NCBI GenBank assembly: GCA_032622095.1
Contig: CP136068.1
Span: 185,707,960 to 185,771,959 of the forward strand
DNA from: Siphonodentalium dalli
Lineage: Eukaryota > Mollusca > Scaphopoda > Gadilida > Siphonodentaliidae
DNA: 64,000 bases
Direction of reading: 5' to 3'
The notes beneath the pieces are model-generated. The model was not told the DNA's origin and made no database searches. It worked only from the letters and a program-made list of their open reading frames with translations. Each line of letters opens with the position of its first letter. Within the stretch, counting starts at the first letter, position 1. This document shows positions 9,299 through 18,632 of this stretch, piece by piece. A program made the translations under genes and the position numbers.

Positions 9299-10386
9299 TT
9301 ATACTAAATTTGAAGCTGGGATCCAACTGTCAAACTTTTTTGGATATCCAAGCCAATGAACTTTAATTTCTTTTACTGTTTTACCATCCACTCTTCTCGT
9401 TCTTTTATCAATAACTGATTCTATTTCATACACCTTGCTGTCTTTTATATGCTGGATTTCATGTTTGTAGAATGATCCATCAATCTCTTCACCATCAAGA
9501 TAAGAAAACTTTGTATGTTACTGCAGTAGTTTTACAAATTTTATCAACTTTGAAAATTTCACGAGTCCAGTTTGGTAAATAACCCTTTTCAAATGTTCTT
9601 TTGGTTTTGTTGATACGAACCAAGTCACCCACTTTCAGTGTAGATTTTCCTTTTTTATTCCCTGTTCCATATAGATTTTTGGAAAATTTCAGCTTCAGTT
9701 TTCAAAGTAACTGCCGACGGTTTCGATTTTATACTGCGGTGATAACTATTGTTGTAAGAATCGACTAGGGGCTGTAAAACATCAATATATCTTGAAGTTT
9801 TATTGTGTGTGAAATACTTCCACATACGAGTTTTTAAAGTTCTTTGAAATCGTTCGACAATACTTGCTTTAGTCTCTGGATTCTCAGTTGTGAAGAAATG
9901 AATGCTTTCTGATCGCAGAAATTTCAAAAAAAATTCATTTTTGAATTCAGAACCTTTATCAGCTTGAAACGATTTTGGTTTACGTTTTGAAGACTTCAAA
10001 ATTTTCCTGAATGATTCGATCAAAGTTTGTCCAGATTTATCGTGGATTGGCACTACCCACGCACATTTTGAAAAAACGTCTATCACACACAACAGATATC
10101 TGTAATTATCATTATGTTTTTTCAAATTCTGAAGATCAGCTAAATCTGCCTGCCATTGAATATCAATCCCAGCCACAATAGTCTTTCTACGTTGGAATTT
10201 TCGAATTATTGGTTTGTGTAAAGTATATGCCGACTGACCTTGCAACCATTTCTTCACATCTATGAGTTTAATTTTTTTATTTTGCTTTTTCGCTTCATCA
10301 AAAAGCTTCTTTACACCGCCATAACTTCCAACTTTCTTCGGATTATAGAAAATGTTAGATAACTGCTCATCTAGTATGGATCCCAT
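9299..10386 (-). pseudogene. Polinton integrase with C-terminal SH3-like and chromodomain, broken
   Basis: The first 243 codons (10386-9655) contain the DDE catalytic core of retroviral-type integrases: Asp in WQADLADL, Asp in SFQADKGSEF, and Glu in ASIVERFQRTLK. A shift near 9685 leads into an SH3-like segment (TLKVGDLVRINKTKRTFEKG). After a second shift near 9520 comes a chromodomain (YEIESVIDKRTRRVDG, then IKVHWLGYPKKFDSWIP), stopping at 9299-9301. The enzyme inserts the element into DNA; the chromodomain may target chromatin. The start overlaps the preceding gene by 16 bp. Confidence 0.92.
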
Positions 10387-11054
10387 TGTGTTTTTTCTGT
10401 TTTAATACCCTTTGGTGTCAACCTATCTGCTATTTTAGTTTTTGAATGTCTTGCTTTTATACCTTTCATTGGTGTGAATCGATGAGAATCAAATCGTTTT
10501 GGCGTTATGCTTTGTACCGGAGTTTCAAAATCATCATCTGAATCATCCTTCAAATGTTTTTTAATCCAAAGCCAGCGGTTACTGTTCTCTACAAAATCTT
10601 GAGGTACATTAAGCTCGCTCAATCCTTGTGAAAAGGTTTGCCAACCTGTTGGTTCGAAACCTTTTCTTTGTCGTACAATATCATTGAGGAGATCAACAAT
10701 ATTTGATCCTCTAATAACTTTTTCACCATATTTTAATTGTCCATGTTCATCAAACTTCATTTGTGGATGTTTTTAAATCAGTTGTAAAAGTTGTTCAGCT
10801 TTTGTTCTCATCTTTAACGAAATACTTTCTATCACATCCCTATGATGATGATTAAATGGTTGTTCTGTTTTCGGGGATGAAATAGTTCTAACTGATTTTT
10901 GAGAAGTTTTCAATTTGTGTAAAGTTGTACCATATAATTGAACCTTCTCAGATTCTGACAAATTTTGATCAGAAACTGAATTCAATTCTCTGCTTAGTTT
11001 TGAAATATTCGTAATTTCAGGATTAGGTGGTAATTTCGGATTAGTTAGACTCAT
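10371..11054 (-). pseudogene. integrase-associated Polinton protein with in-frame stop
   Basis: Two colinear segments in one frame (11054-10776 and 10772-10371) are separated by a TAA at 10773-10775. The N-terminal part is polar and helical. The second part contains KVIRGSNIVDLLNDIVRQ, GFEPTGWQTFSQGL and ELNVPQDFVENSNRW, the conserved block of a protein found beside integrase genes in Polintons and in other virus-like retroelement neighbourhoods. The role is unknown. It directly precedes and overlaps the integrase, suggesting coupled expression. The ATG at about 10760 could also restart translation for the conserved part. Confidence 0.75.
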
Positions 11055-11113
11055 CCTTCATTTTTTAATGTCATCCAACATTTTGAAGGGAACAGCGACC
11101 ATTTTCTTCATGT

Positions 11114-11410
11114 TTAACCGCGAAGTATTCCAGCGAGTGCTTTACCAACCAACGGTGCTAGCATAAGAAGTGGTAAAAAACCTCCTTTCTGGTTTAAGAT
11201 TTGTTTTTTTCGTTTCAAAGATGTTGATTTACTTGCAAGTTCTCTGAGATGTCTACACCTCGGACGAAGTTTGCGCTTCTGAGCTTCTGTTAGTTTTACA
11301 TTGCCTTTTAAAATATTTTTGCAGCATTCTGACATGCAATCAATCACTCTCTTTGGGGCATCTTTTATCATTTTTTTCCGAAAATGAGTTGGTGCCTGAT
11401 TCATAGCCAT
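11114..11410 (-). CDS. small basic Polinton protein with GGFLP hydrophobic tail
   Basis: The 98-residue intact protein has two halves. The first is basic and helical (NILKGNVKLTEAQKRKLRPR, then KSTSLKRKKQIL). The C-terminal tail is hydrophobic (GGFLPLLMLAPLVGKALAGI). This two-part pattern is well conserved in Polintons and adintoviruses, where it is thought to be a virion core or membrane-active component. A second in-frame ATG is at 11404. The identity of the family is good, the function is inferred. Confidence 0.75.
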   Translation of the reverse strand: MAMNQAPTHFRKKMIKDAPKRVIDCMSECCKNILKGNVKLTEAQKRKLRPRCRHLRELASKSTSLKRKKQILNQKGGFLPLLMLAPLVGKALAGILRG

Positions 11411-11570
11411 TACAAAACTACCATATCAGTGGAGTTTTTTTCACCATCTTTACTCGTCAACAGTTGAATGTCAAATGACTGAATTACTTTTTACTTTTAC
11501 GTTTATTAAAATTACGATCAAATGCCATCAAAGCTAATTTCGATGGGTTTGAAAGATTCATAATTTTTGA

Positions 11571-12090
11571 TTATCGTTGAACCAACGGGTAATGTTCTGC
11601 TTCTTGAATTGATGGAATTGGTTGCGGACCATTATCGTTGAGTGGTTGAAATCTAGCAAATGTAGAATTTAATCCAGTAGAATTTACTCTAGCTGGAGTA
11701 GTTCGCTGTGCTATTGTAGAATTTACTCTGACTGGACTAGCTCGCTGTGCAATCGTAGAATTTACTCTGACTGGACTAGCTCGCTGTGCAATCGTAGAAT
11801 TTACTCGAGTAGCATTTACTCTATTTGATCTAACTCGTGCAATTGATTTATTTTCTTTTTGTCTGAGAAGACTTCTGATCAAAACTCCACCGAGAAAACC
11901 ACCTCCACCAGTTTTTTAAAAGTATTTTCTTTTTTGAATCGATATGAGTTCTACTGTCAGCTATTTTCTTCAGCTCTTTTTTGTGTTTTTGCAGGAATGT
12001 TCGTGTCTACTTTGTAAGCTTTAAGTGATCATCAAGTATTAATTTAGCCATAGTCGAAAATACACTCAAGACTGCTTCATGCGACTCCAT
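11571..12090 (-). pseudogene. small Polinton protein with three RVNST repeats, broken
   Basis: From the ATG at 12090 the frame is interrupted by a TAG at 12007-12009. A shift in an A/T run near 11915 then leads into a glycine-rich hydrophobic segment (GGGGFLGGVLIRSLLRQ) and a tail with tandem 13-residue repeats built on RVNSTIAQRASP (39-bp DNA repeats at about 11690-11805). Each repeat contains an N-S-T sequon, although N-glycosylation would need a secretory route that is not evident. The product is unknown; the GGGGFLGG segment resembles the tails of other small Polinton virion proteins. Confidence 0.55.
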
Positions 12091-12126
12091 GATTGGAAAT
12101 GAAATATTATGTTGATACACTTATCT

Positions 12127-12807
12127 TTATGCCGATGAATATATTACCGCACCTCGATCGTCATTTGTGAGCCACCGATGGAAAATATCAGTTCTAAGTC
12201 TCAACGATTTATCCGTTTTAGGGTGAAAATCGAGTAGTAAATAAACATGATTGGTTGAAGTTGCATCATCATATGCTTGCATTAAATGAGGTATTTGCAT
12301 TTGAGAGGCAAGAATTTGTCTTTGGCCTTTATCACGCACACTTTGAAATAATACCATGTAATGTGCATTCAAACTCATAGTTCTACTCGCTTTAGATTTC
12401 TAAAACATGTTTTGGGTTATGTAAATAACAGACGTATTTCTGTGATGTCCTTTTCTTGTAAACCACAACATAATTCGTTCTTCATCTTTATCACCTAACA
12501 TGTCATCAAAAACGATGAGGTGCGGTAAGTCTGTGTCATCGACAAGTTCATTGTCATCATCCGGTATTCCATTTATAAATTGAATATTGTGAAATTCTTG
12601 CATCTGACTGTAGGTATTTTGCCATTCTTTGTAACACCAAACGACTTTGTATGGAACAGGTTTGAACAAGTGATCTTTATATTCGATTAATTTCTTAACA
12701 AATTCTGTTTTACCACAACCACTTGGTCCTGATATGAAAATGTTACAGGGATGTTGAACAACAATGATTCGTCCATCTTTACCCTGAGACAGATCATGTA
12801 AGACTGA
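12127..12807 (-). pseudogene. FtsK/HerA-type DNA packaging ATPase, interrupted
   Basis: Walker A is GPSGCGKT near 12726 and Walker B is LPHLIVFDDM, with the sensor region VIYITQNMF. The C-terminal part (SLNAHYMVLFQSVRDKGQ) is typical of Polinton packaging ATPases, which pump genomic DNA into the capsid. A TAG at 12400-12402 interrupts the frame between these halves. No in-frame ATG precedes Walker A after the upstream stop at 12808-12810, so the start is also damaged or shifted. The total of about 225 codons is normal for the family. Confidence 0.88.
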
Positions 12808-13271
12808 TTAGGATTGTTCGGAATCAACCTTTTTTATTTTTAATGAAGAATCACCATAACTCCATACTATTCCAAATGTCCATACGAGTTCATAATCTAA
12901 ATCTGAAATAGGTCTAGTGGTTTTTACAATATAATCCAAAGACACTTTTTCTTCAAATAACTTTTCAGCAGTGAAAATTGTACATGGTTCTCGGAGAATA
13001 ATGTTTCCATATATTCTCGTCACCTCTTCGAATTTCAAAGTTTTTTCATTGAGAATCCTGTCTTGATATTCAGCAAAGCGAGTAAAATTATTTCCAACTA
13101 ATTCACGAATTTCGTTTATTTCGTTTTTAGGAACACCATGAAATATCCAATAATCTGAAACAGTTGATCCAATATATCCATTAAGAAATCAGTTTCAAAT
13201 TCTGATCTCTCAATCAAACATCTCAGTCGACTCTGTCCCTCAGAGAAATGTCCGTTCAGCAAAGTCTCCAT
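12808..13271 (-). pseudogene. unknown Polinton protein, frameshifted
   Basis: From the ATG at 13271 the frame runs about 30 codons (FSEGQSRLRCLIERSEFETD). It then shifts near 13185 into a second segment ending at TAA 12808-12810 (TVSDYWIFHGVPKNEINEIR and later DYELVWTFGIVWSYGDSSL). No motif is recognised. Its stop lies immediately before, and in frame with, the packaging ATPase. Confidence 0.45.
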
Positions 13272-13278
13272 TATAATT

Positions 13279-13407
13279 CTAATTTTCCCTCAAAAACCAA
13301 GCTTGTTTAAGTTCTCGTTTGATTTCTTGATCCATTTTTGACATTTCGATCAAGTTATTATAAATTTTCAAAAGCATTTCTGCTGGTAACACATCAATTC
13401 CATCCAT
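13279..13407 (-). CDS. short F-box-like ORF
   Basis: The 42-residue frame begins MDGIDVLPAEMLLKIYNNLI. The LPxExLxxIxxxL spacing is that of the first helix of an F-box, the Skp1-binding module of SCF ubiquitin ligases. The start overlaps the end of the polymerase gene by 14 bp in another frame. It is short for an F-box (usually about 45-50 residues), so it may be a truncated gene whose remainder is the frame downstream. The F-box reading is an inference from one motif. Confidence 0.35.
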   Translation of the reverse strand: MDGIDVLPAEMLLKIYNNLIEMSKMDQEIKRELKQAWFLREN

Positions 13408-16400
13408 AAGGAATTGTGTTGTAATCACCCACAACAAGTCGTTTGGTGTACACAGATCGGAATGTTTTTGTTTGCTCTTCACTAATTACTTCTCGGTTCT
13501 TTGTGCGTTTAATTCTGCATGGATAGTTTATGACACGTTGAAAATTTGACCGGTCGTTAACACATTCAACCATTGAATGAAAATTTATTTGCTGCTTAGT
13601 TTTATAATCCAGAGTGATACCCTTGACCTTACATACAGATTTTATGACATCATCTTTCATGTACTGATATCCATAATTTTTCGGTCCTAACCCTACAAAT
13701 TTCATGATTTTAGCATCCGGATGTTCATCAGTCCATTTATCAAGGTAGCTGTCTTCGGTTTTGATATTTTCTTTATCTGGATCGAAAATATACATACAAC
13801 TATCGGTGTCGAAATACAACACCCTATCTTGGAGTTTTTTTAAAACTTTATACAACTCCAAACGTGCATATGCTGTGACAAATGATGCAACAGCTACATT
13901 GGCAGATGGATGTGGTTCTATAATATCGGTTTTATTTTCATAGCTGAATAATATGAATTTATCCTGTTCAAAAATTTCAACTGCTTTGACGGTGATATTT
14001 TTATCAGTTAATAGTTCAAAATTTCTCTATGGTTCTGAGATATATTCAGTTTTAGTAAGAATATTATTTTGTGCATTTTTTCCCCATATTCAATTTATCA
14101 TTAATTTTGCGCACTGACGGAGTTTTTTTCGATTTTTTCTTTTTCAAGTTTTATACCTTCAACCTCATAATAATCTTTAATGTATTTATCTTTATCTTCT
14201 TCACTTTTAACAGAATTTGGATATCCACTTGCTTCTTGTTTAATTTTGAGGTATTTATCGATGTAATCCATGTATACTTTGTCCGACCACTCAGTCCAAT
14301 GCCAAACTTGATACACTTCCAGAATTTGGTAACCCAATTATATTGCTTTGAATAATTCTACATGTGTCCAAACTCCAACTAAAGCACGCTGTTCGGTTTT
14401 ATGATTACACTGTCCACTTTCATGTTCTGCACAAGTTTTACACAATGTATATATCATTTTGTTATTACAGTGGATCGGTAGCACTGGAATGTACAATTTA
14501 TTTGGAGGTAATACTTTGCATTTAATGAGTCCTTTGTAAGATTTGATGTCTCCTATTTGTTCCTGACTTAGAATTGTTGGATGACCAAGTGGGTACTCCT
14601 TATATTTATTTACACTAGGATACAAACTTCATATATCAATATATTTTATTTCTTGTTTAGATGTTGGTTCTATTTCATGATATAATTTTAGAGCATTAGT
14701 CCTGCCACCAAATAATGCTTCCCTTGGTTTAATTGGGTCTTGATGCAAATAGAATTGATCCATAGTTTGTTTTAAATTTTTGTCTGCTTTACATTTATTG
14801 TCCAGGTCATGTTCCCAGATGCATATTAATTTGTATCCCAAGCTTTTGATTTCAGTTTCCGTTTTTATTGTTTTTTTCATACAATTCATGCATTGTTATA
14901 TTACTGTATGGGTTTCGGCGATTTCTATCTGGATAGCAAGTAGGACAGCCATGAAAAAACACCCATACATTTCATACACTGTGTTTGATTCTGCATGATA
15001 ACCATCAACAAAATGTGTGCCTATTTTAACTTCACCACCATTTAAAGCATGCTTTATGTTTATATTTTTTTGTAGCAATGTACTGTAGCCATCGAATTGC
15101 TTTCATTGAAAATGTACGCGCTTGTGGATATCCAGCGTCTGAAATTATACCTAGAGAATTCTCTGGTAATGAATTTTTTCTCCATGCAAGGTTACAGGTT
15201 TGAGCTAATGTTATTGCTTCCAGAAATGGATCTATTTGATCAGTTTCCATTACACATAGTCTGAATTTGCCACATCCACGTCTTAAAATGTCTACATCTG
15301 ATTTACAATACTTTTGAATTTCTTTTTGAAAAATCTAAAATATCTTCACCCCTAGCTTCGTACCATTTCAGAAATGAATCTCTATTTTCCTCAGACATGA
15401 TTTCAGGTTTATAGTATTTTTTGTCTAGATATGGTCCTACATAATTATGAGAGTCCTGTGTATTTGCCCAATGTGGAAAATAACCTTTAGCCATTTCTTC
15501 AAGTTGGAATGTTTTTGGAAATTTAGATAATGCCATAGGGATGAAACTCAATGAATCGATTACTTTAACACCATTGCATTGTAAACTAAGTATTTTGTTG
15601 CCATTCATAATAACACTAGATTTTGAATTTCCATTGTTCACCAAGTAATGTAAGAGGAACTGACTATCGTAACCTCTTGCATTGTGAGCAATACATGTTG
15701 TACCTTTATGATCGTTGGTGTAAAACAAACATTTGCAAAATCTTTCCAATACATTATCTCCTTTAAAAATATATTCTCTGTTTGACAATACAGAATCACA
15801 TGAAATGCATATTTCATCAATGGGTTTACATATACAATTTTCACAAGCAGTTTGTGCAACACAAAAATTGGGCATATGAACACCAGTATCTTGTTGACAT
15901 TCAAAATCAAAAAATATGAATGGTACCTTTACTTCTTTCTGTGTTTCTCTCTTTTGGTACAGCTGGATATGACATCTGTGAATGATGTGACAATTTCCTT
16001 ACAGTATTTGCACTTCTTTGTTCCCGAACATATATGTCTTTTCTCCTTTCGTGTGACGATTTCAACCCCACATTTCAGGCATGTGTGTATCATATCACAA
16101 ATAGTTTTGTCATGTTTTGGTGATTTTTTTCTTCAAATGACTGTCGAGACATCGTTTACTTCTAAAAGTCCTCTTACATTTGATGCATTGTATCCATCGT
16201 TTAAAGGGACATATCTGACCCTCGAAACACCTACACTTGTATGGACATATATGATCACCTCTGTTGCTCGAACCGACATCACAATGTTCACAGTAATACT
16301 CACATCCAAGGAATCCTGTGACAGTTGTGATCACATCGTAGTGGTTGTCATTGAAATATAGATGAACAACTTTACTTTATTTCCCAACTGGTGGTGGTTG

Positions 16401-17191
16401 AAAAAGTAAGCCTTCGTCAGCAAATTGATTATGTATTTTTATAACATACTCAGGATATAGTTGTTCCTGAATAATTTTGTATTCCTCAACCCCGAAACTG
16501 GTGTCGTGTGATAACCCCACTTTATCCAACAATGACTTTGCAGCTTCCCGTTGTGAAGCTCTTGCTGGTCTCGTAATCCGTTTCCATTGTTGCTTCCATT
16601 CAGTTGTATCTTTTTTGTCAGTATTACACATACCAACAACGACAGCCCTCGCAAAACACATGTTATCTTCTGCGAATACTTTTCTTTACTGTTTTCATTT
16701 GATTTTGTTCACCGAATGCTCCATAATGTAAGGTATGTATTGCGGTCCCTGTAGGCATATGCGTGACAGTGATGTCAAATGTCATCTGTCCATCATGAAT
16801 TTTGAATTTTTTGTTCGATTGGGCAACTTTTTCTATGTTGTCAAGCAATAATTCATCCGTCAGTCAGGTCTTTTGCTTCAGTGAACGGGACGTGAATCCC
16901 TAGATCTAGCCCTAGATGAAAGATGGAAATTCTCATTTGATGTTTTGGTCCTGCATCACACTCATCTTTCAAACTGTTCACCAGATCTTTGAAAATTCTG
17001 TGAACAGTTTGAAATGGTTGATTAAATTCTTGAAATGTGACGTTGAATTTCTTTGATGCTGTTTTAAATTTCCTCGAGTATTTATCGGTCATATTTTTTA
17101 TAGTATAATATTTACAGTCATCATCCAGTCGCACTCTCTTTCTATTATCTCGTTCGCTTTCGCTATCTGAATATGGCACAAGGCGCTTCAT
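13394..17191 (-). pseudogene. protein-primed family B DNA polymerase (Polinton pPolB), broken
   Basis: Colinear segments span about 1,260 codons. From the ATG at 17191: a charged N-terminal region, a Cys-rich zinc-binding part at 16.33-15.95 kb (CEYYCEHCD, CPYKC, CIKC), and exonuclease motifs ExoI FFDFE (about 15907), ExoII AHNARGYDSQF (about 15680) and ExoIII YCKSDVD (about 15300). The polymerase motifs follow: A (YIDI then SLYPSVN, about 14625), B (NSMWGK-like, about 14080) and C (YFDTDS, 13799-13816). The gene ends at YGWN. In-frame stops lie at 16377, 14626, 14335 and 14027. A 4-bp repeat at 16850 and about eight one-base shifts also break it. Polintons replicate with this enzyme, primed by a terminal protein. 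Confidence 0.93.
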
Positions 17192-17342
17192 CGTGAAATG
17201 ACGACGTGATGAAAATTCACTTCGCTTTTATGCTCTGACACGGACATGCGCATTCATCGTCCGTGTCAGAGCATAAAAGCGACGTGAATTTTCATCACGT
17301 CGTCATTCCACTGACGATTGAATAACGCACCGAACGCTCACA
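17192..17342. promoter_or_regulatory. palindromic bidirectional promoter between pPolB and the zinc-knuckle gene
   Basis: Arms 17197-17245 and 17259-17307 are complementary at 48 of 49 positions around a 13-base centre. Each arm presents CATAAAAGC, a TATA-like box, about 40-70 bp before the start codon on its own side. It also carries TGACGACGTGATG, which ends at the likely transcription start. The two divergent genes therefore have virtually the same core promoter. The sequence differs from the module used by the histone-stem-loop genes. Confidence 0.8.
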
Positions 17343-17927
17343 ATGGATCCAAGATTACAGAGTAACAACCAACAACATTTACGAAAATTTGCATTAGAAG
17401 TTTTAAAGAATACAAAGTGGGTACCACCATACGGTAACTGTTTTAGGTGCAACTCGAGTTCACATTGGGCTTTTCAATGTGATGGCACTACGAAAAAAAA
17501 GATTGATCAGATGAAAAAATCATCATTGACGCTGAGTGAATCTACTCCTGGGAAGTCTACTTAGACGCGCACATCAGACAACGATTATCTCACACCATGT
17601 GATGTAATGGACATTGATCAAACTGAGACATTAACTAATGAGATAGCGGATATGAAAGCTGAAAGTGGAGAACAATGGAACTCAACCGCGATGTCAATTA
17701 ACGAGATCGCGGATGTGAAAACTGAGAGTGGTGAATTATACGCCTCAACCGAGGTATCAAATGATGAAATCACTATTCTAAACACGGAGGATTCGCAGAT
17801 GGAAGTGATAAATGCTGTAGCCAAAAGCGCTAATGATACTGAAATTAAGCAGACCACTTTCCCTACCAGAAAGAGAAAAAGACGTTTATCGCGATCATCT
17901 TCCAAGAAAGTTAAAAATAGTGAATAA
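17343..17927 (+). pseudogene. CCHC zinc-knuckle protein with basic tail, one in-frame TAG
   Basis: The first segment (73 codons) has a zinc knuckle CFRCNSSSHWAFQC at residues 33-46 (C-x2-C-x4-H-x4-C), as in nucleic-acid-binding retroviral Gag and CNBP proteins. A TAG at 17562-17564 interrupts the frame. The same frame then continues to a TAA at 17925-17927. The second part is acidic, with diverged repeats of about 20 residues (NEIADMKAESGE, NEIADVKTESGE), and ends in a nuclear-localisation-type stretch (RKRKRRLSRSSSKK). AATAAA at 17923-17928 overlaps the stop. It is divergent from pPolB. I infer an early regulatory or single-strand-binding role, which is unproven. Confidence 0.7.
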
Positions 17928-17966
17928 AATATTATTGATTTTATTTGTTTCGTTTTTTAGCAATTT

Positions 17967-18010
17967 CAGAGCATATCTTTTGAAAAATTTGGGTGGCCCT
18001 GAAAAGGGCC
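17967..18010 (-). terminator. histone-type 3' stem-loop and downstream element, copy 2
   Basis: The minus strand reads GGCCCTTTTCAGGGCC (18010-17995), a perfect 6-bp stem with a UUUC loop, flanked by AAAC and ACCCAAA. Seventeen nt later comes GATATGCTCTG (17977-17967). The stop of the gene it serves is at 18030-18032, 19 nt upstream of the stem. Stem, loop, flanking ACCCA and downstream element match the replication-dependent histone pattern recognised by SLBP and U7 snRNP. Confidence 0.85.
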
Positions 18011-18029
18011 GTTTAAATTGTTTGCCGAG

Positions 18030-18383
18030 TCAATAAAATTCAGACAAATCCGGATAAAGCCCACCCTTGTTGTATGTGGGTCTCCAGTGTGGATTCCGCA
18101 CGTATTTCGCTGCCTCCGGGGTAATCCACCTTGGTAGTGGTCTTTGAGGATTAAATTCAGACAAATCTGGATATAATGCCCCCTCCTTATACGTAGGGTT
18201 CCACTCTGGAGTTTCCACATACACCTTGGGAGGACTGGGTCTCCGTCTTTGCAGGAATTCTTGAACACCAGCTCTAATGGCTATCTTATGGCTCTCCGAA
18301 TCTCTAACATTCTTCTGCCAATGCTTTAATCGAGCATTGGCAGAGAATTTTAGCAAAATTTTCTCTTTTAGTTTAGAGAACAT
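18030..18383 (-). CDS. accessory protein with duplicated W-x-PTY-x2-G-x-LYPDLSEF motif
   Basis: The 117-residue protein is intact. The N-terminal half is basic and helical. The C-terminal half holds two copies of a 19-residue unit: PEWNPTYKEGALYPDLSEF at about residues 59-77 and PHWRPTYNKGGLYPDLSEF at about 98-116, the second ending the protein. No family is recognised. The tyrosine- and tryptophan-rich duplication suggests a peptide-binding or structural motif. It has a shared-module promoter (arm 18430-18505) and a histone-type 3' end. Confidence 0.75.
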   Translation of the reverse strand: MFSKLKEKILLKFSANARLKHWQKNVRDSESHKIAIRAGVQEFLQRRRPSPPKVYVETPEWNPTYKEGALYPDLSEFNPQRPLPRWITPEAAKYVRNPHWRPTYNKGGLYPDLSEFY

Positions 18384-18429
18384 TTTGAAGATAAAAAAAA
18401 CGATACACTGCGGTCCATATTATATGAAA

Positions 18430-18585
18430 CGCGCGGACGCCGCTGACGACGTCATCGCATATTTCAGCAAATTGTCCCGAACGTCAATTCAAGTGTGTTT
18501 CTTTTAACAAAAAGAAACACACTTGAATTGACGTTCGGGAAAATTTGGTGAAATATGCGATGACGTCGTCAGCGGCGCCCGCGCG
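18430..18585. promoter_or_regulatory. palindromic bidirectional promoter with two shared modules
   Basis: Two 76-bp arms (18430-18505 and 18510-18585) are complementary at nearly every position around a 4-base centre. Each arm is a full copy of the shared module: AAAGAAACACACTTGAA at the centre, then TGACGTTCGG, AAATTTGGTGAAATA, the CRE-like TGACGTCGTCA, and CGCGCG at the outer end. TATA-like sequences follow on each side (CATATAAT near 18420 for the minus gene, CAATAAAAA near 18591 for the plus gene). It serves genes starting at 18383 (-) and 18633 (+). Confidence 0.85.
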
Positions 18586-18632
18586 TTTTCAATAAAAAAA
18601 AACAGATATTCCCATTCTTCATTCATACCGAA

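Noticed and set aside
5534-17191. Free-living virus integrated recently (adintovirus-like) rather than a Polinton
   Set aside because: The gene sets overlap so a distinction is partly semantic, but widespread decay, long terminal inverted arms and integrase with chromodomain fit an endogenous Polinton copy.
17991-18012. Plus-strand reading of the GGCCCTGAAAAGGGCC hairpin as terminator of the zinc-knuckle gene
   Set aside because: The plus-strand loop would be GAAA, not the UUUC of histone-type loops, and that gene already has AATAAA at its stop; the element belongs to the minus-strand gene.
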